The notes under the pieces were generated by a model, which was given only the letters and a program-made list of their open reading frames with translations, was not told the origin of the DNA and did no database searches. A stretch of 64,000 bases of DNA. Source: Chelonoidis abingdonii (Eukaryota; Chordata; Testudines; Testudinidae). The stretch spans positions 59,479,454 through 59,543,453 of the forward strand of contig NC_133771.1 in assembly GCF_003597395.2 (NCBI RefSeq), in the 5' to 3' direction. Of this stretch, positions 1-12,024 are shown in pieces. The stretch's first letter is position 1. Each line of letters opens with the position of its first letter. The translations under genes were made by a program, and so were the position numbers.

Positions 1-1797
1 AATCCCTCAACTTCATGAAAATATACCTATTTCAAAGAGCTGGAAGGGACCCTGAAAGGTCATTGAGTCCAGCCCCCTGCCTTCACTAGCAGGACCAAGT
101 ACTGATTTTGCCCCAGATCTCTAAGTGGCCCCCTCAAGAACTCAACCATGGGTTTAGCAGGCCAATACTCAAACCACTGAGCTATCCACAGGAGCCACGT
201 TTTGGCCTCAATGACATTGCCATAACAGTGCAGAAGTTGCCCTGGTATCTCCATATTCTTCTCTATAGAAGTATTTTTATTTGACACAAATTATAACAGC
301 CAGTTCAGACACAAAGAATAGTACTAGTGTGCAGGAGAATTTTCCTGCAAACTTGATGTCATTTACATAATTTTGCAGGCTTGAAATGACTGTTCATCGG
401 CCTGGACATCACAGGAAGAAAGGTAAAACACTAGGAATATGGTTTAATGATGGCAACTTTAGTAACACATCTGGGAAACTATCCTGCAGTAATTCATCCA
501 TTGAAGGTCCACCAGTGTTCACCCCCAAAACTTTTAATCTCCTCCAAACACTGTTGCTGGGACCCCATGGCACTCTCCTCATACAAAGGTTGAGGGTGTG
601 GAGGAAATCCTCTCCCTTCCAGGTAGTAGGAGACCCAGCCTCCTTCCTCATCTTCTTTAAGGGACACTCTTCGCTAATACTAATTCCAAGTCCAGTTTAT
701 TAGGATCCCCTACTGAACAAGTACCTGCACTGGACACTTGTCAGATAGTGACAACATGAGCACCCTACAACCTACCCTGTTCACCAGCTCCCTGAGCTGC
801 TGAGAGGAAGCTAAGCCCTACAAACCACGCAGGCCAGTGATGGGAAAATTCTTTCCCAGCCCCAAAAGGTGACTAGTGAAATGCCCATAGCAAAGTCACT
901 GAAAATCAGACCAACTCTACTGCTTAAGGAATAGCTGATCTAGCTTTCAGCTAGGTTAAGATAGACAAACTATGGCCCAGCAAATGCACGTTTTATATAA
1001 TCAGGTAAAGAGTTGACTGTTGGAAATTGGGAAACAAACCAAATTTCAGCTCTCTTCTGGCTCTTTGTGAAAGATATATATGGAAAAGGTATAAGGAAGC
1101 TAACTAAATTTACATGACTCAATTACATATTTTTTAAAAATGGGTTTAGACATATGTTCTGATACCAACCAGTTAATATTTAATAGAAAGAATTATTGAA
1201 TTGTTAGAAGTTTTCCAAAAATTTTAGCGAGCTTAGTACAGTAAAATAAGACAAGGTTTTACTAATATACAGTGTAATTTATAGTTGAACTTCATTACAA
1301 TATTTTATTTTCTTCGTTACTTGAAAAAGTGATTTTAAAACATTTTTCAGATGTACATTTGAGTGTTCTATCACTTCCCAGTCCTTTCTGCAACTGCTCT
1401 TTCTTGCAGCCCTATTTTCTTGTCAAGGGAGGACCTAGAAGCTACTGTAGGGGTCATTTCTAATCCTGTGAGAAGTCTTGTTAAAAAGTGATGCAACTAC
1501 CTACCTACTCCAAGAGTCTGAACTAATTATCTTTCTCTTCTCTAGCATTGAGTGAGGTCTCCTGTTTGGCAACCCACTGCCTTCACGCCAGCAAGCCTGA
1601 ACTAATTTAATGCTATAATAGAAAAGGATCTTGTGATTTAAACTACTAATTCAACAACCCATTCATAAAGATAGCTGTTCATTTTCCATCTGTCAACTAC
1701 TTTTCATTATCATTATAATACATAATTAAAGCTTTATTCTTCATATTCCCTGTCTCTTTCCTTCTTGTTTCATTTTTTTTGACATCTCATTTCACAG
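1..1797 (+). other. RIMS1: RIMS1 intron, 3' part of the intron before the first exon seen
   Basis: No convincing exon lies before base 1798. The stretch holds an antisense turtle SINE near its start and otherwise unique-looking AT-rich DNA. It ends in a strong 3' splice site: a long pyrimidine run at about 1738-1780 followed by ttcacag at 1791-1797. Confidence 0.6.
31..192 (-). repeat. tRNA-derived turtle SINE (Cry type), antisense
   Basis: On the minus strand this reads as a tRNA-like head (tagctcagtggtttgag, box A type) followed by the CTGCTAAACCCA segment, a box-B-like region, a tRNA-unrelated body, and a tail of the CR1-like kind (ccttccagctcttt) near base 31. The same head and tail occur on the plus strand at 55974-56138. 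SINEs of this build, moved by CR1 machinery, are known from cryptodiran turtles. It is one of the main organism clues. The ends are approximate. Confidence 0.8.
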
Positions 1798-1869
1798 ACA
1801 GTCCAGAAAACTGGAAAGATATAACAGCCAAAAGCAGACTAGGAAAGACTCCGCTTCTGAAACAGAAAG
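1798..1869 (+). CDS. RIMS1: RIMS1 C2A-C2B linker exon (72 nt), probably a cassette
   Basis: The stretch is bounded by a strong acceptor (pyrimidine-rich tract, then ttcacag) and a donor AAAG|gtagga. Its length is 72 nt, an exact multiple of three. Read with one leading base (phase 2) it is open for 23 codons, encoding a basic, polar segment that starts QSRKLERYNSQKQ and ends DSASETE plus two bases. Those two bases join the first base of exon 16122-16234 to make an Arg codon, so the phase matches the next recognised RIMS1 exon. Entry and exit phases are equal, so skipping it keeps the frame, as expected for an alternatively used linker exon. Low-complexity charged residues fit the disordered linker. 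A second frame (phase 1) is also open through the exon, but it runs into a stop in the next exon. I did not recognise this peptide on its own; the assignment rests on splice sites, phase and position. Confidence 0.68.
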
Positions 1870-4800
1870 GTAGGATTGATGCAGCAACCTTCTCTCTTAG
1901 TCAAATTGATTCCGGTGCACCTGCTGCTACTTTAAATGTCACCTGTAAAACACTAAATGTATAAAATTACTAAAAGAAAGTAATTCATGCTGCCTTAGTT
2001 TAAAGTACTGAGGAGCCCACATCTATGTTACAGGATTGTCATTGCCTGGTATATTGGCCTCATACATGTTATGTCATAGTATAGAAGTTTTCTGGCTTTC
2101 TTCATTTATGGATAAATTCATAGGTCAAGATCAAAAGTCACTTTTGTGTAAATTTAATTATTCAAATCCTTCACCCATTAAGTCCTGGAAGTTTTGGCAC
2201 TGAATCTCTAGGATCAGGATGTATGTATAATATGTTGAAGCCGTGAAAGATTGCTCTGTTGTATGTCACCACTGATATTTCTTCCTGGTTTTTTACATTT
2301 TAAAAATAATTTTGACAGACAAATCTATGTACAAAATGTGAAGCTAAAAATAAATAATTGCAAAACAGATTTTCTTAATATAACATAAAAGTTGCAAAAT
2401 CGAAGTTGCAAAAATTAAAGGATTGCCACATTCAAATATCAGTGTTAATATGGACATGCTGTACATCCTTTATTTTCTAAGGTATCCATTTCACCTTGTA
2501 AAAAGAAATATATTAAAAGACATGTATAGAAAATACTACAGTTTGCAATTATGCAATGTTAATATTGCTGCTGAAATTTCGACTTTTGCTTTTATTGAGT
2601 TTTACTGTGCATTTATTGTGATTTTAACTTTCACCTCCAATGCTGTAATAATATAGGCGTTTTGCACCCAAGTTCTTCATTTTAACAAAAAAAAGCAAGG
2701 AAAACAAATATATGTGCTTAATAATGGTAGTATTCTACTGGTTCCAGTTAGGTTTAAGTGCACATTTTGATGAGATAGTGAAAGAGGGGTAAGATCCCAC
2801 TTCTGCTGGAGACAGATTTCTGTAAGGCTGGGTCAACAGGGCAGCAGAACCCCTATTTACACTATGAGAGGTGAATAGCTGCATTGAAAAAAAGATAAAC
2901 AATTTTGTTTTCAAACAAAAAGCGTATGATTTGTATAATATAGTAAAAATTGCAGACAGACTGCAGATTCCACTGAATCTTTGTTTTTTCCCCCGATGCC
3001 TATGATTTTCTATGCTTAGTCTAAAGGTAGGAGGATTTTTGCTTTTCTTCTTGTTTAATTTTATTTTATATATTTTTTTATTTTCCTGTCCCAGTAGCAG
3101 CTCCTGTGCCAGGGCAAGCACAGATAATATACATTGCAAATGATATTATTGCCCTAATTAAGTCAATAGGTGTTTTAGCATTAATTTCAGTGGAGCCAGG
3201 ATTTAACACTGTGTTTTGAAGAAGGTTCAGTGCTTTATTATGCTGTGCTAAAAAAACTTAATGGACACCCGCTGTGCATACTCAAAACTTGCTTATATGC
3301 TTATAAGTTGAGTTTGGTTTCCCCCAAAGATAGATAAATCATGCAACTCTTAGTGAATAGAATGCTCTTGCTACACTTCAGATTTCAGCCATTTTTGCTA
3401 TAGCCTTGTGCTTTATATGTATGTGCTTTAAAAGAGGATATTTATATATTTTTACAATGGGAAAAATGTGTGTCTCATGTATTGTAAGAAAGAAAAAGAA
3501 TTTGTCCCATGGTTTTTAAAAAAAAACAAACAAACCTTCAAGCAAAGAGTAAGTACAGAAATGAGTAGTGAGAGCTATCATTTCCCATGGCTCTTGATGG
3601 GACTGAAGCCAGATTGCCCTCAGAGAGGATGGCTGTCTCTTATGCTATATGGTTAAAAAACTGGACAGGAAACTCAGAGGAAAGACATTGTGGGAGAAAT
3701 GATGGAAACTTAGGTTACAGGGGGAATAAAGGGTGCCAGAGAGAGAGAATAAGAGGGGAAGGAGGGCAAAGGAAAGGGAAGGATAATATGCAGAGTAAGC
3801 AAATGAGCATAGGAGCCACATGGGGAAGAAAAGAATCTGAGGGAGCATGCAGAGGGAGATGTGAGTGATTAAGGAGGTGTATTGGGAGTAAAAAGAGATA
3901 GGATGGTGCTAAGGGAATGGGGTGGAGCTAGAATGGCTTTTGCTATCCCCACAGGGAATTAGATAGAACAAGTGAAGTCCCTCTCTGCACTAGCCATTGG
4001 GCAGGCCCGTATTTCTGTGTGTGTATTTAAGGATGATTATGAACCTGAAATGATCATACATAGATTGAGGGTGGGCTGCTTTCTTCTAAAGGATCAAAAA
4101 TCATAACACAAAACAACCTCCCCCCGCCCCCCAAACAGAACTGATTTTAAAACATCTAATGATTTGTATGCTAATCTCATAATTGGGGGATTGGGTCTGA
4201 CTCATGATTTTTGATCATTTGGGATTTGCAACTGTTTCAAATGGAGAGAAACTGTTCTGCAGAGAATGTGAATCTGGTATATTTTGTTGGACATCTGAAA
4301 GCTACAAATGTAAGCTTATAAAATATACTTTGCATTTGCATTCTAAGAATGAACACACTTGTAATTATATTACATTAAGATGTGGTATATTTTATGTCTA
4401 CAACAAGCTATTTTTCTCCCAGTAAGGAATTAACCTTCATCTGAGATCCAAACTTTACTTACCATTTTAAAGTTTTGATAGCACTTGCACAAAACAGGAA
4501 ACATAAAATGTTTACGCATGTAGTTAGCCTTCTTTTATGTTTTTGTTATCACATTTGAGACTGGATACATCAGTGATATATATAATAGCTTTGCACTGAT
4601 TTATATATACAGGATTTAATGGATTTGTAGCTTGGTACTGCAGTGTCATGGCCTCCGTTGTGTTAAAATCCAGTTATCCAGTAGTCAGTCTCCTTATAGC
4701 TACAACAATCATCACTTAAAGTGTCTGAGTAGTATTTTTTTCTAATATGACATTTGTTATTAGGGGAGGTCAGGAAGATTATCAAAACCATTCTGGACCT

Positions 4801-5873
4801 TTTAAAATATTTCTTTACCTTTTAAAAAGCATCCATGTCACTAAGTACTCCTTTATGTCCTAGTTGAAGATAGACAGTTCCTCTTTCTGATAATGCCGCA
4901 GGAGGGGGAACCTGGGCTGCAGAAACAGCAGCAGCCCAGGGAATGGTGAATTCTGCCTCTCCCTTTTGCTTCTTAATGGTTCATCATGTCATGATAAGGA
5001 ATCTGTCACCTGCACTATGATGTATTTATCTGGTTTTAGCGAAATAATCAACTAATTTAGACATTCAGTACAAAGATGTCTACACAGGACTGAGTGCTCT
5101 GATTTATTACTTCATCATAATCTTAATACCACAACAGTATCATCAGGTAGCCTAGTTAATATGCTAGATAATTCATGCTCGTCCAATAGCAAATACTGCA
5201 CTAGACCAGTCCTCCTCGAGGTATGTTCTTTTCTCCACCACAAAAGAACCAGGCTGGGGACTTCCAGAGGATTATCTTCAAATCAGCTCAGCCTGCCTGC
5301 CCCCGCCACAGTTCAGGCATGCAGCACCAACACAGTCCCCTAATTTCCATCACGATTGACACCAAGATCGGTAGCTGGGATAGAAATAGCGTCCTTTGTA
5401 TCAGAGAGGTAGCCATGTTAGTCTGGATCTGTAAAAGCAGCAAAGAATCCTGTGGCACCTTATAGAGTAACAGACGTTTTGGAGCATCAGCTTTCGTGGG
5501 TGAATACCCACTTCGTCAGATCCACGTAGTGGAAAATTTCCAGGCATATAATATGTGTAGGGTAAGCTAAAGATAAGGAGGTTATTCAATCGGGAGAGGA
5601 GGCCCTCTTCTAGAAGTTGAGGGTGAAAAACCAAGGGGGAAGAAGAAACTGGTTGTTGGCAGCCATTCACGAGTTCTTCTATTTAATCCTGACCTGATGG
5701 TGTCAAATGTGCAGCGATAATGAAATCAGCGTTTCTTGAAGTTGGTCTGAGGTTATGTTTTGCTGCAGAGATGGCACCTTAGGCTGCTATAGTGTGGCCA
5801 GGAGGTGAAGTTTCTCCTGCACGTTTGTATATTGCATCCTGATATCTGATTTGTAGATATCCTTCCGTAGGAC

Positions 5874-6845
5874 TGTTAGCTAAGGGTTAATGTTTCTTTT
5901 TACCTGAAAGGGTTAACAAAGGGAACCAAACACCTGACAAGAGGACCAATCAGGAAACCGGATTTTTCAAAGCTTAAGGGAGGGAATTTGTGGGTGTTTT
6001 CTTGGTCTTGGGTCTTTGTCTGTTCTGTGCTCTCTCAGCTATGAGAGGATCTATTTCCAGTCCTTCTAATCTTCTGTTTCCAGTTGTAAGTACAAAGGTA
6101 GCAAAAGTATAGTCTTTTAAATTGTTTGCTGTATTTTGCATCTGTGTATCTGGCTGGTGGAGTCTTTATGTGTATTTGGCTATAAGTACTTTAAATTGTA
6201 TTGTTTTTGGATAAGGCTGTTTATCCCTTTTCTATTGTTTATTCATTTTCTATAAGTTGAAAACCCTGTATCTTACCATCTAGATTACAGAGAACTGTTA
6301 TTCTATTCTTTCTTTTTTTTTTTAAAAAGTTTGCTTTTTAAGACCTGTTGATTTTTTTTTTCTCGTTTGACCCACCAGGAAATTGGTGGGAGAAAGGAAA
6401 GACAGGGGGAGGGAAAAACTGCTCTCTGTGTTTAACTCTCCTAGTGTCCCAGGGCGGGAAGAAGCTAAGGGGGAAGAGAGAGAGAATCTTTTCTGTTTCC
6501 TTGTCTTTGGGTTTGTCTCTTTGTGGAAGAGAGGAGACATGCTTCTTGGTATTGTGATGTAAAGAGGTTGCATCAGTAACTCTCAGGTTAGCCCAGAGAG
6601 GAAATTCTGGTGGAGAGAGGTGGGGGGAATGGTTTATTTCCCTTTGTTAGGAGACTCAGGGCATCTGAGTCTTGGGGTCCCACAGGGAAGTTTTGGGGGA
6701 CCAAGTGTACAGGCACTGAAATTCCTGGTTGGTGGCAGCCTATCAGATCTAAGCTGGTAATTAAGCTTAGAGCTTTCATGCTGGGCGATACCCAATTCTT
6801 TGGACGCTAAGGTCCAGATTTGGGAATTCTATTAACCATGACACA
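5874..6845. mobile_element. Unclassified interspersed repeat (about 970 bp) inserted in Penelope copy
   Basis: The boundaries are defined by interruption of the Penelope element. The insert starts tgttagctaagggttaatg and ends near aaccatgaca, so it has TG...CA ends as LTRs do. No clear target duplication was found. I recognise the sequence as a type repeated in turtle genomes but cannot place its superfamily. Contained open frames have no recognisable domain. A solo LTR is possible. Confidence 0.5.
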
Positions 6846-7105
6846 GCGTGAATGAACCAGTGATGGTATGGTTAGGTCCTGTGATGGTTCACTGTTGTAA
6901 ATGTGGGCAGAGTTGGGCATCGAGGTGGTGCATGGATTGGTCTGAGCTAGGTTACTATGGTGCGCGTGTGCAGTTACTGGTGAGAATATGTTTCAGTTTG
7001 GAGGTTGCCTGTGGGCGAAGGACTGCCTGCCACCCAAGGTGCCTGTGAAAGTGTGGGATCGTCTGTCAAGTATGGTTGTAATCCCTGATGATGCATGGAG
7101 GGGTT

Positions 7106-7540
7106 TTACTGGGCTGTATGTTGTATTGGCAGGGAGGCCTTTTGGTTTTCTTTTTGGGTTTGGTCTTGCGCAAGAGGAGGCTGTTGGTACACGTCTGGCT
7201 CTGTGATCTGTTTCCTTATTTCCTCCGTGCGGGTATTGTAGTTGTGAGAATGCTTGGTGGAATTTTGTAGGATATTGGTCTCTGTCTGAGGGGTTAGAAC
7301 AGATGCGGGTGCTACCTCACAGATGCGGTTGTACCTCAGTGCTTGGCTGTAGACAATGGATCGTGTGATGTGCCCGGGATGGAAGCTGGAGGCATGAAGG
7401 TAGGCATAGCAGTCGGTAGGTTTTCGGTATAGGGTGGTGTTAATGTGACCATCACTTATTTGCATGGTGGTGTCTGGGAAGTGGACCTCCCGTGTAGACT
7501 GGTCCAGGCTGAGGTTGATGGTGGGGTCAGTTACAATTGT
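7106..7540 (-). pseudogene. Penelope-like reverse transcriptase fragment
   Basis: The minus-strand translation of 7106-7465 is open for 119 codons. It includes TTLYRKPTDCYAYLHASSFH and then QALRYNRICE, the signature of the C-terminal RT/thumb region of Penelope-like elements. The frame extends upstream to about 7540 (TREVHFPDTTMQ). The following residues drift away from the family, and the GIY-YIG endonuclease part lies beyond the insertion at 5874-6845 and is largely lost. It is a decayed fragment with no sign of a current role in the host gene. Confidence 0.75.
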
Positions 7541-7841
7541 TCAGATCTTGCTGTTTTGAAAGTTGCTTAAAGAAGACAAAGTAAAGATCGAGTGAAAGCA
7601 AGAGGCACTTATTGTCCGAATTGCACTCTACCAAGTATTCCCATTAATCAGCAATTGTAATAGGATGTCCAACATCCTACCTCTTACAGCATTCTGTATA
7701 ACCACCCTTTGACATTTTATACATGGCTTAATTCCTGTATTTATTAGGGAATCTCAGCAGATCAGCACCTGATGAAATATGTCAGCTCTGTTAAAATCAT
7801 TGACAGGGCTTAAAGGTTTTCTTGCTAATGCTATTCAGTGC

Positions 7842-7985
7842 TTCATTTGTGCCAGGGCTTGCCGCGGCTGGGCTCCAGCACCTCTGGGATTGCTGCATCA
7901 GTTATGAAAGTAAAGAAATTGCTTGAGCCCTAGCACCTCATTGCTTGAGCCACAGCACCCCTTTCATTACAAATTAAGCACTGAT
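7842..7985. repeat. Short inverted-repeat element, unclassified
   Basis: The segment starts near tgcttcatttgtgccaggg and ends near tttcattacaaattaagcac. The ends are imperfect inverted copies of each other, giving a MITE-like outline. The core is richer in GC than the flanks. The boundaries are approximate. Confidence 0.4.
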
Positions 7986-8074
7986 GCCATTAGATAATTT
8001 CTAGGTTAGTCTCCAGGGTGGGATGCAGTAAAATAGTTTAAGATCTGGGCAGCATGCTGGGAATGACAAAAAGC

Positions 8075-8516
8075 ATAGGCACCGACTCCATGGGTGCTCC
8101 GGGGCTGGAGCACTCATGGGGAAAAATTAGGTGGGTGCTCTGCACCCACTGGCAGCCAAGCTGCCCGCCCTGCCCCACCTCACCTCCTCCTACACCTCTG
8201 CCTCCTCCCCTGAGTGCACTGCATCCCAACTCCTCTGCCTACCTCCCAGTGCTTGCCACCACCAAATATCAGTAGCAAGCTCTGGGAGGGAGTGGGAACA
8301 TGGTGCGCTCAGGGGAGGAGGCGGGGCCAGGGCAGGGATTTGGGGAAGGAGTCAAATGGGGCAGGGGGGGACATGGTTGGGGGGGACTTTTCGCGGAACA
8401 GGGTTGGATATGGTGGGGAGGGGCCGGTGAGGGGGGATGGGGAAGGGTGAGATTCAGGGCAGGGCTGGTGCAGAGGGGAGTCAAGCACCAACTGGCGCTA
8501 TTAAAGTTGGCACCTG
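8075..8516. mobile_element. G-rich nonautonomous DNA element with short TIRs
   Basis: The left end is taggcaccgact and the right end is agttggcacctg, which are imperfect inverted repeats. Flanks carry tgacaaaaagc (8064-8074) and tgacaaaagc (8517-8526), a likely target duplication with one indel. The inside is C-rich on the left and G-rich on the right. Overlapping open frames on both strands across this region are by-products of its base composition, not genes. The superfamily is not certain; a hAT-like origin is possible. Confidence 0.55.
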
Positions 8517-8931
8517 TGACAAAAGCTCCATTATCCTCAGTACCCATCATAGTCCACCTCATGAATCCTGGACTGGGATTGGATCATACTTCTGTTTCAA
8601 ATGCCTGAAACCTCTTCTCTAACATAAAATTGAATGGAGATTTGGTAATATAGTTATTGTACAGGAAGACAAATAGCTTTGTTAAGAGAGATGCTAAATG
8701 CTACAAAAAAACAACAAATAAATGCCTTTACCCAATGAGGTTTCTTTGGAGTCTCTGGCGCTAAGGTATCTGTGTATAAAGTAGCATATTTCAGCGTGAA
8801 TATAATACTGCTATAATTCATATATATAAGGATGCTAAAAAAAATTAAGGTTGCACAGAGGAGTTTTTCGTGAACTTGTTGAGTGCTTGGCTTTGTAACT
8901 TAATAGTTTCTTAATGTGTGTTTAGGCGATT

Positions 8932-8953
8932 TCTTTTTTTTTTTTTTTTTTTA
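8932..8953 (+). repeat. Poly-T tract
   Basis: A run of about 20 T residues, followed by taataaagc. Confidence 0.85.
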
Positions 8954-9584
8954 ATAAAGCACCCGTGAAAAAGATTAAATTCCATCATGGAGCACCATAC
9001 TGGACACCCCACAGGGGTCAGCAGCAGGATTGGAAACTTTAGATTCACTGTCAAACCTTCATCTCTTGTGCATAATTGAGTAAATTAAGTATCAGTAGTG
9101 GGTTCTGCCCCTGCAAGGGAAGGGGAATGGGACACATGCCAAGTAGGTTTTATAAAATATGCTGATATCAGAGCAATAGTGAAACTCAAGGAATTTTGTG
9201 TTCCATTCCAGGCTCTAGAGGGAAAATGCTAGGGGGTGCAGAACCTCAAGCTTTGACCTCTCGCGCTTGCCCCATTCCCCTCCAACTTGTCCCAGTTCTT
9301 CTCCTTGCAGCCCTGTGCCAAAGGCACTAGAGCATCTCAAATTCCAGTTATTTTTAACATGTCAGCACCAATTTATTTTTCCCTAGCCTTCATTCTCAAA
9401 ATGCTAACTTGTTTTGTCTGGAAATTATCACAAAACCGTCGCTGGAATTCAGTGCAAGTGAATTAGAAACTGCCATAGTTATTAAGTCAACTAAAAAAAG
9501 TCTATAATGCGAGTATCTGCAGTCTTAATAAAATAAATTAAATAATTATATTATTTGTTGTTGTTATATATTATTTTATATTAT

Positions 9585-9780
9585 TGAAGCACTCGGAGCC
9601 CCAGTAGGACGCCCATTGTACTGGACAAAAATGACTTTCAGATTAAAGTATAAATGAGAGAAAAACAGAGGGATGCCGACAAATCGCGGATCTACGAGGA
9701 AACGGGGACCTAAATCATCAAAGACAAGACAGGTACACAGGATGAGCGAAGGGTGAACATACAAGCAGAGGTATCAAGTA
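9585..9780. repeat. Interspersed repeat fragment (chelonian type), unclassified
   Basis: The sequence from gaagcactcggagccccag through the gtacacagg region resembles a repeat I have seen in turtle DNA. It runs into a purine-rich tract to about 9990. The class is unknown and no coding capacity was seen. Confidence 0.35.
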
Positions 9781-10124
9781 ATGCAGCAAATGGATATTAG
9801 TTCCACAATTATTATTTGGAGTGAGAGGTTATTTAGTAGGGGAGCAGCTAAATGTAAAGAAAGGGGAGGAAGGGAAATAAGGAGGAACAGAAAAGGAAAC
9901 AGGAGGAGGGACAGATGCAGAATGAAGCTGAAGGGAAGGCGATGGTTGAGAAGGGAGGAGAAGTGTGAGGGTATAGAACAAACAGCAATTAGAACGGGAC
10001 AGAGAAAATCCACAGCGTATTTACAATGCTGACTGGAATGTCCAGAGGGTGCCTAAAGTCCCTGCTCCCCGCACCTTCCCCGTGGCAATTTCTGTCTCCT
10101 GACTAAGGAGTATTAGAGGAGGTT

Positions 10125-11745
10125 TTGAACAATTAATAAATACATTAATAAGTCACCAGGAACAGTACTATTCACTCAAGAGTTCGAAGAACTGAACGTG
10201 TAATTGCAGAATGGCAATTTTCATGTTCTGTGTCAGATGACTGGAGAATAGCTAATGTGACTTTCCAGTTGTTTTAAGAAAAAAGCTCCAACCCGTTGTC
10301 CTGGCACCATTACATGGTGTGAGCCTGATTTTGGCAGATTGGTTTGAAACTGTCCAGGTAAAGAACCACAATTTGTTGGGGGAAGACTCAGCATGTGTTT
10401 TGTAAAGGGAAATTATGCCTCACCAATCTACTAGAATTCTTTGAGTGGGTCAATAAGCATGTGGACATGGGTGATCCAGTGGATATAGTGTACTTAGATT
10501 TTCAGAAAGCCTTTGACAAGGTCCCTCATTAAAGGCTCTTAAGATAAGTAAGCTGTTATGAGATAAAATGGAAGGTCCTCTCCTGGATCTATAACTGGTT
10601 AAAAGATAGGAAAGAAAGGGCAGGAATAAATGGTCAGTTTTCAGACTGGAGAGAGGTAAATAGTGGTGTCCCCAGGGTTCTGTACTGGGCCCAGTCCTAT
10701 TTAACATATTCATAAATGATCTGGGAAAAAGGGTAAACAAGGACGTTTAAAAATTTGCAGATGATACAAAACTACTCAAGATAGTTAAGTCCAAAGCAGA
10801 CTGTGAAGAGTTACAAAGGCATCTCACAAAACTGGGTGACTGGGCCACAAAATGGCAGATGAAATTCAATGTTGATAAATGCAAAGTAATGCAAATTGGA
10901 AAACATAATCCCAACTATACATATAAAATAATCGGGTCTAAATGAGCTGTTACCACTCAAGAAAGAGATCTTGGAGTCACTGTGGATAGTTCTCTGAAAA
11001 CATCCACTCAATGTGCAGCAACAGTCAAAACAGCGAACAGAATGTTGGGAATCATTAAGAAAGCGATAGATGATAAGACAGAACATATCATATTGCCTCT
11101 ATATAAATCCATGGTACGCCCACATGTTGAATACTGCATGCAGATATGGTCACCCCATTTCAAAAAAAGATATATTGGAATTGAAAAAGATTCAGAAAAG
11201 GACAACAAAAATGATTAGAGGTATGGAACAGCTTCCGTATGAGGAGAGATTAATAAGATTGAGTTTTCAGCTTGGAAAAGAGACTACTAAGGGTGGATAT
11301 GTTTGAGGTCTATAAAATCATGATTGGTGTGTAGAAAGTAAATGAGGAAGTGTTTATTCCTCAAACACAAGAACGAGGGGTCACCAAACGAAATTAATAG
11401 GCAGCAAGTTTAAAACAAACCAAAGGAAGTACTTTTTTACACAACGCATAGTCAGTCTGTGGAACTCGTTGTCAGAGGATGTTGTGAAGGGATCAAAAAA
11501 GAACAAGATAAATCCATGGACAATAGGTCCATCAATCTGTGTTAGCCAGGATGGGCAGGGGATGGTGTCCCTAGCCTATATTTGCCATTAGCTGGGAATG
11601 GGCAACAGGGAATGGATTACTTGATGATTACCTGTTCTGTTCATTCCTTCTGGGGCACCTGTCGCTGGCTATTGTCAGAAGATAGGATACTGAGCTATAT
11701 GGACCATTGGTCTGACCCAGTATAGCTGTTCTTATGTTCTTATAT
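10125..11745 (+). mobile_element. CR1-like LINE, 5'-truncated
   Basis: The plus strand carries decayed reverse transcriptase motifs of the CR1 clade in order: YLDFQKAFDKVPH at about 10489-10530, a degraded GVPQGSVLGP-type segment at about 10660-10700, and KFADDTK at about 10751-10771. Downstream come a C-terminal region containing YKSMVRPHVEYC and the 3' tail ending gttcttatgttctta at 11745. Several frameshifts and stops make it inactive. The 5' boundary is uncertain. Confidence 0.85.
10450..11306 (+). pseudogene. CR1 reverse transcriptase remnant
   Basis: The catalytic FADD box is still readable at 10754-10765, and the downstream segment 10982-11218 is open. It encodes the typical post-RT region (VRPHVEYCMQIWSPHFKK) followed by a QKRTTKMIRG-type stretch in a shifted frame. 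The upstream DFQKAFDKVPH block ends at an in-frame stop. The enzyme would have copied CR1 RNA and probably supplied machinery for the SINEs listed here, but this copy is dead. Confidence 0.75.
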
Positions 11746-12024
11746 CTGGCTCCTTTCTGCAGCCCACATGGTGGAATGGAGGAAAGGTACTGCCTGGGTT
11801 CTAGTGCCCCCACAGTGTCAGTGTGTCCTCAGCTCAGTTTTGGGTCCAGCAGGGTGCTGTGAGGGAGAAGAGTGGCCCTGGCTCAGCCTCATTTTACTCC
11901 CTGCCTTCCAGTGCAGCAATCTACTTCTACCAGATGGAGTCTCTGGCTAGAAATGCACAACTCAGCCACCCAAATAACCTTAGCTCTGGCCTGTTGTTCC
12001 ATCATGCAATAAGCATCTGATTAT

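Larger units (their letters stand above)
5400..7540 (-). mobile_element. Penelope-like retroelement, antisense, split by an insertion
   Basis: The left part (5400-5873) is antisense Penelope 3' sequence and aligns by eye with the copy at 45418-46365, including the terminal motifs gtagccatgttagtctgga and gctttcgtgggtgaatacccac. The right part (6848-7540) reads on the minus strand as C-terminal coding sequence with the RT-thumb motif YRKPTDCYAYLH and SFHPGHI. The two parts are separated by about 970 bp of unrelated repeat. Relative to the other copy, about 80-100 bp of Penelope sequence covering the GIY-YIG core is missing at the junction. The element has frameshifts and stops and is not functional. 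Confidence 0.8.

Noticed and set aside
379..422. 44-nt stretch between ttttgcag and AAAG|gtaaaa, open in one phase (LEMTVHRPGHHRKK)
   Set aside because: It looks like an exon, but it enters in phase 2 and leaves in phase 1, which does not fit the next exon at 1798 or 16122. It could only join the exon at 35515 or the microexon candidate, so I did not call it.
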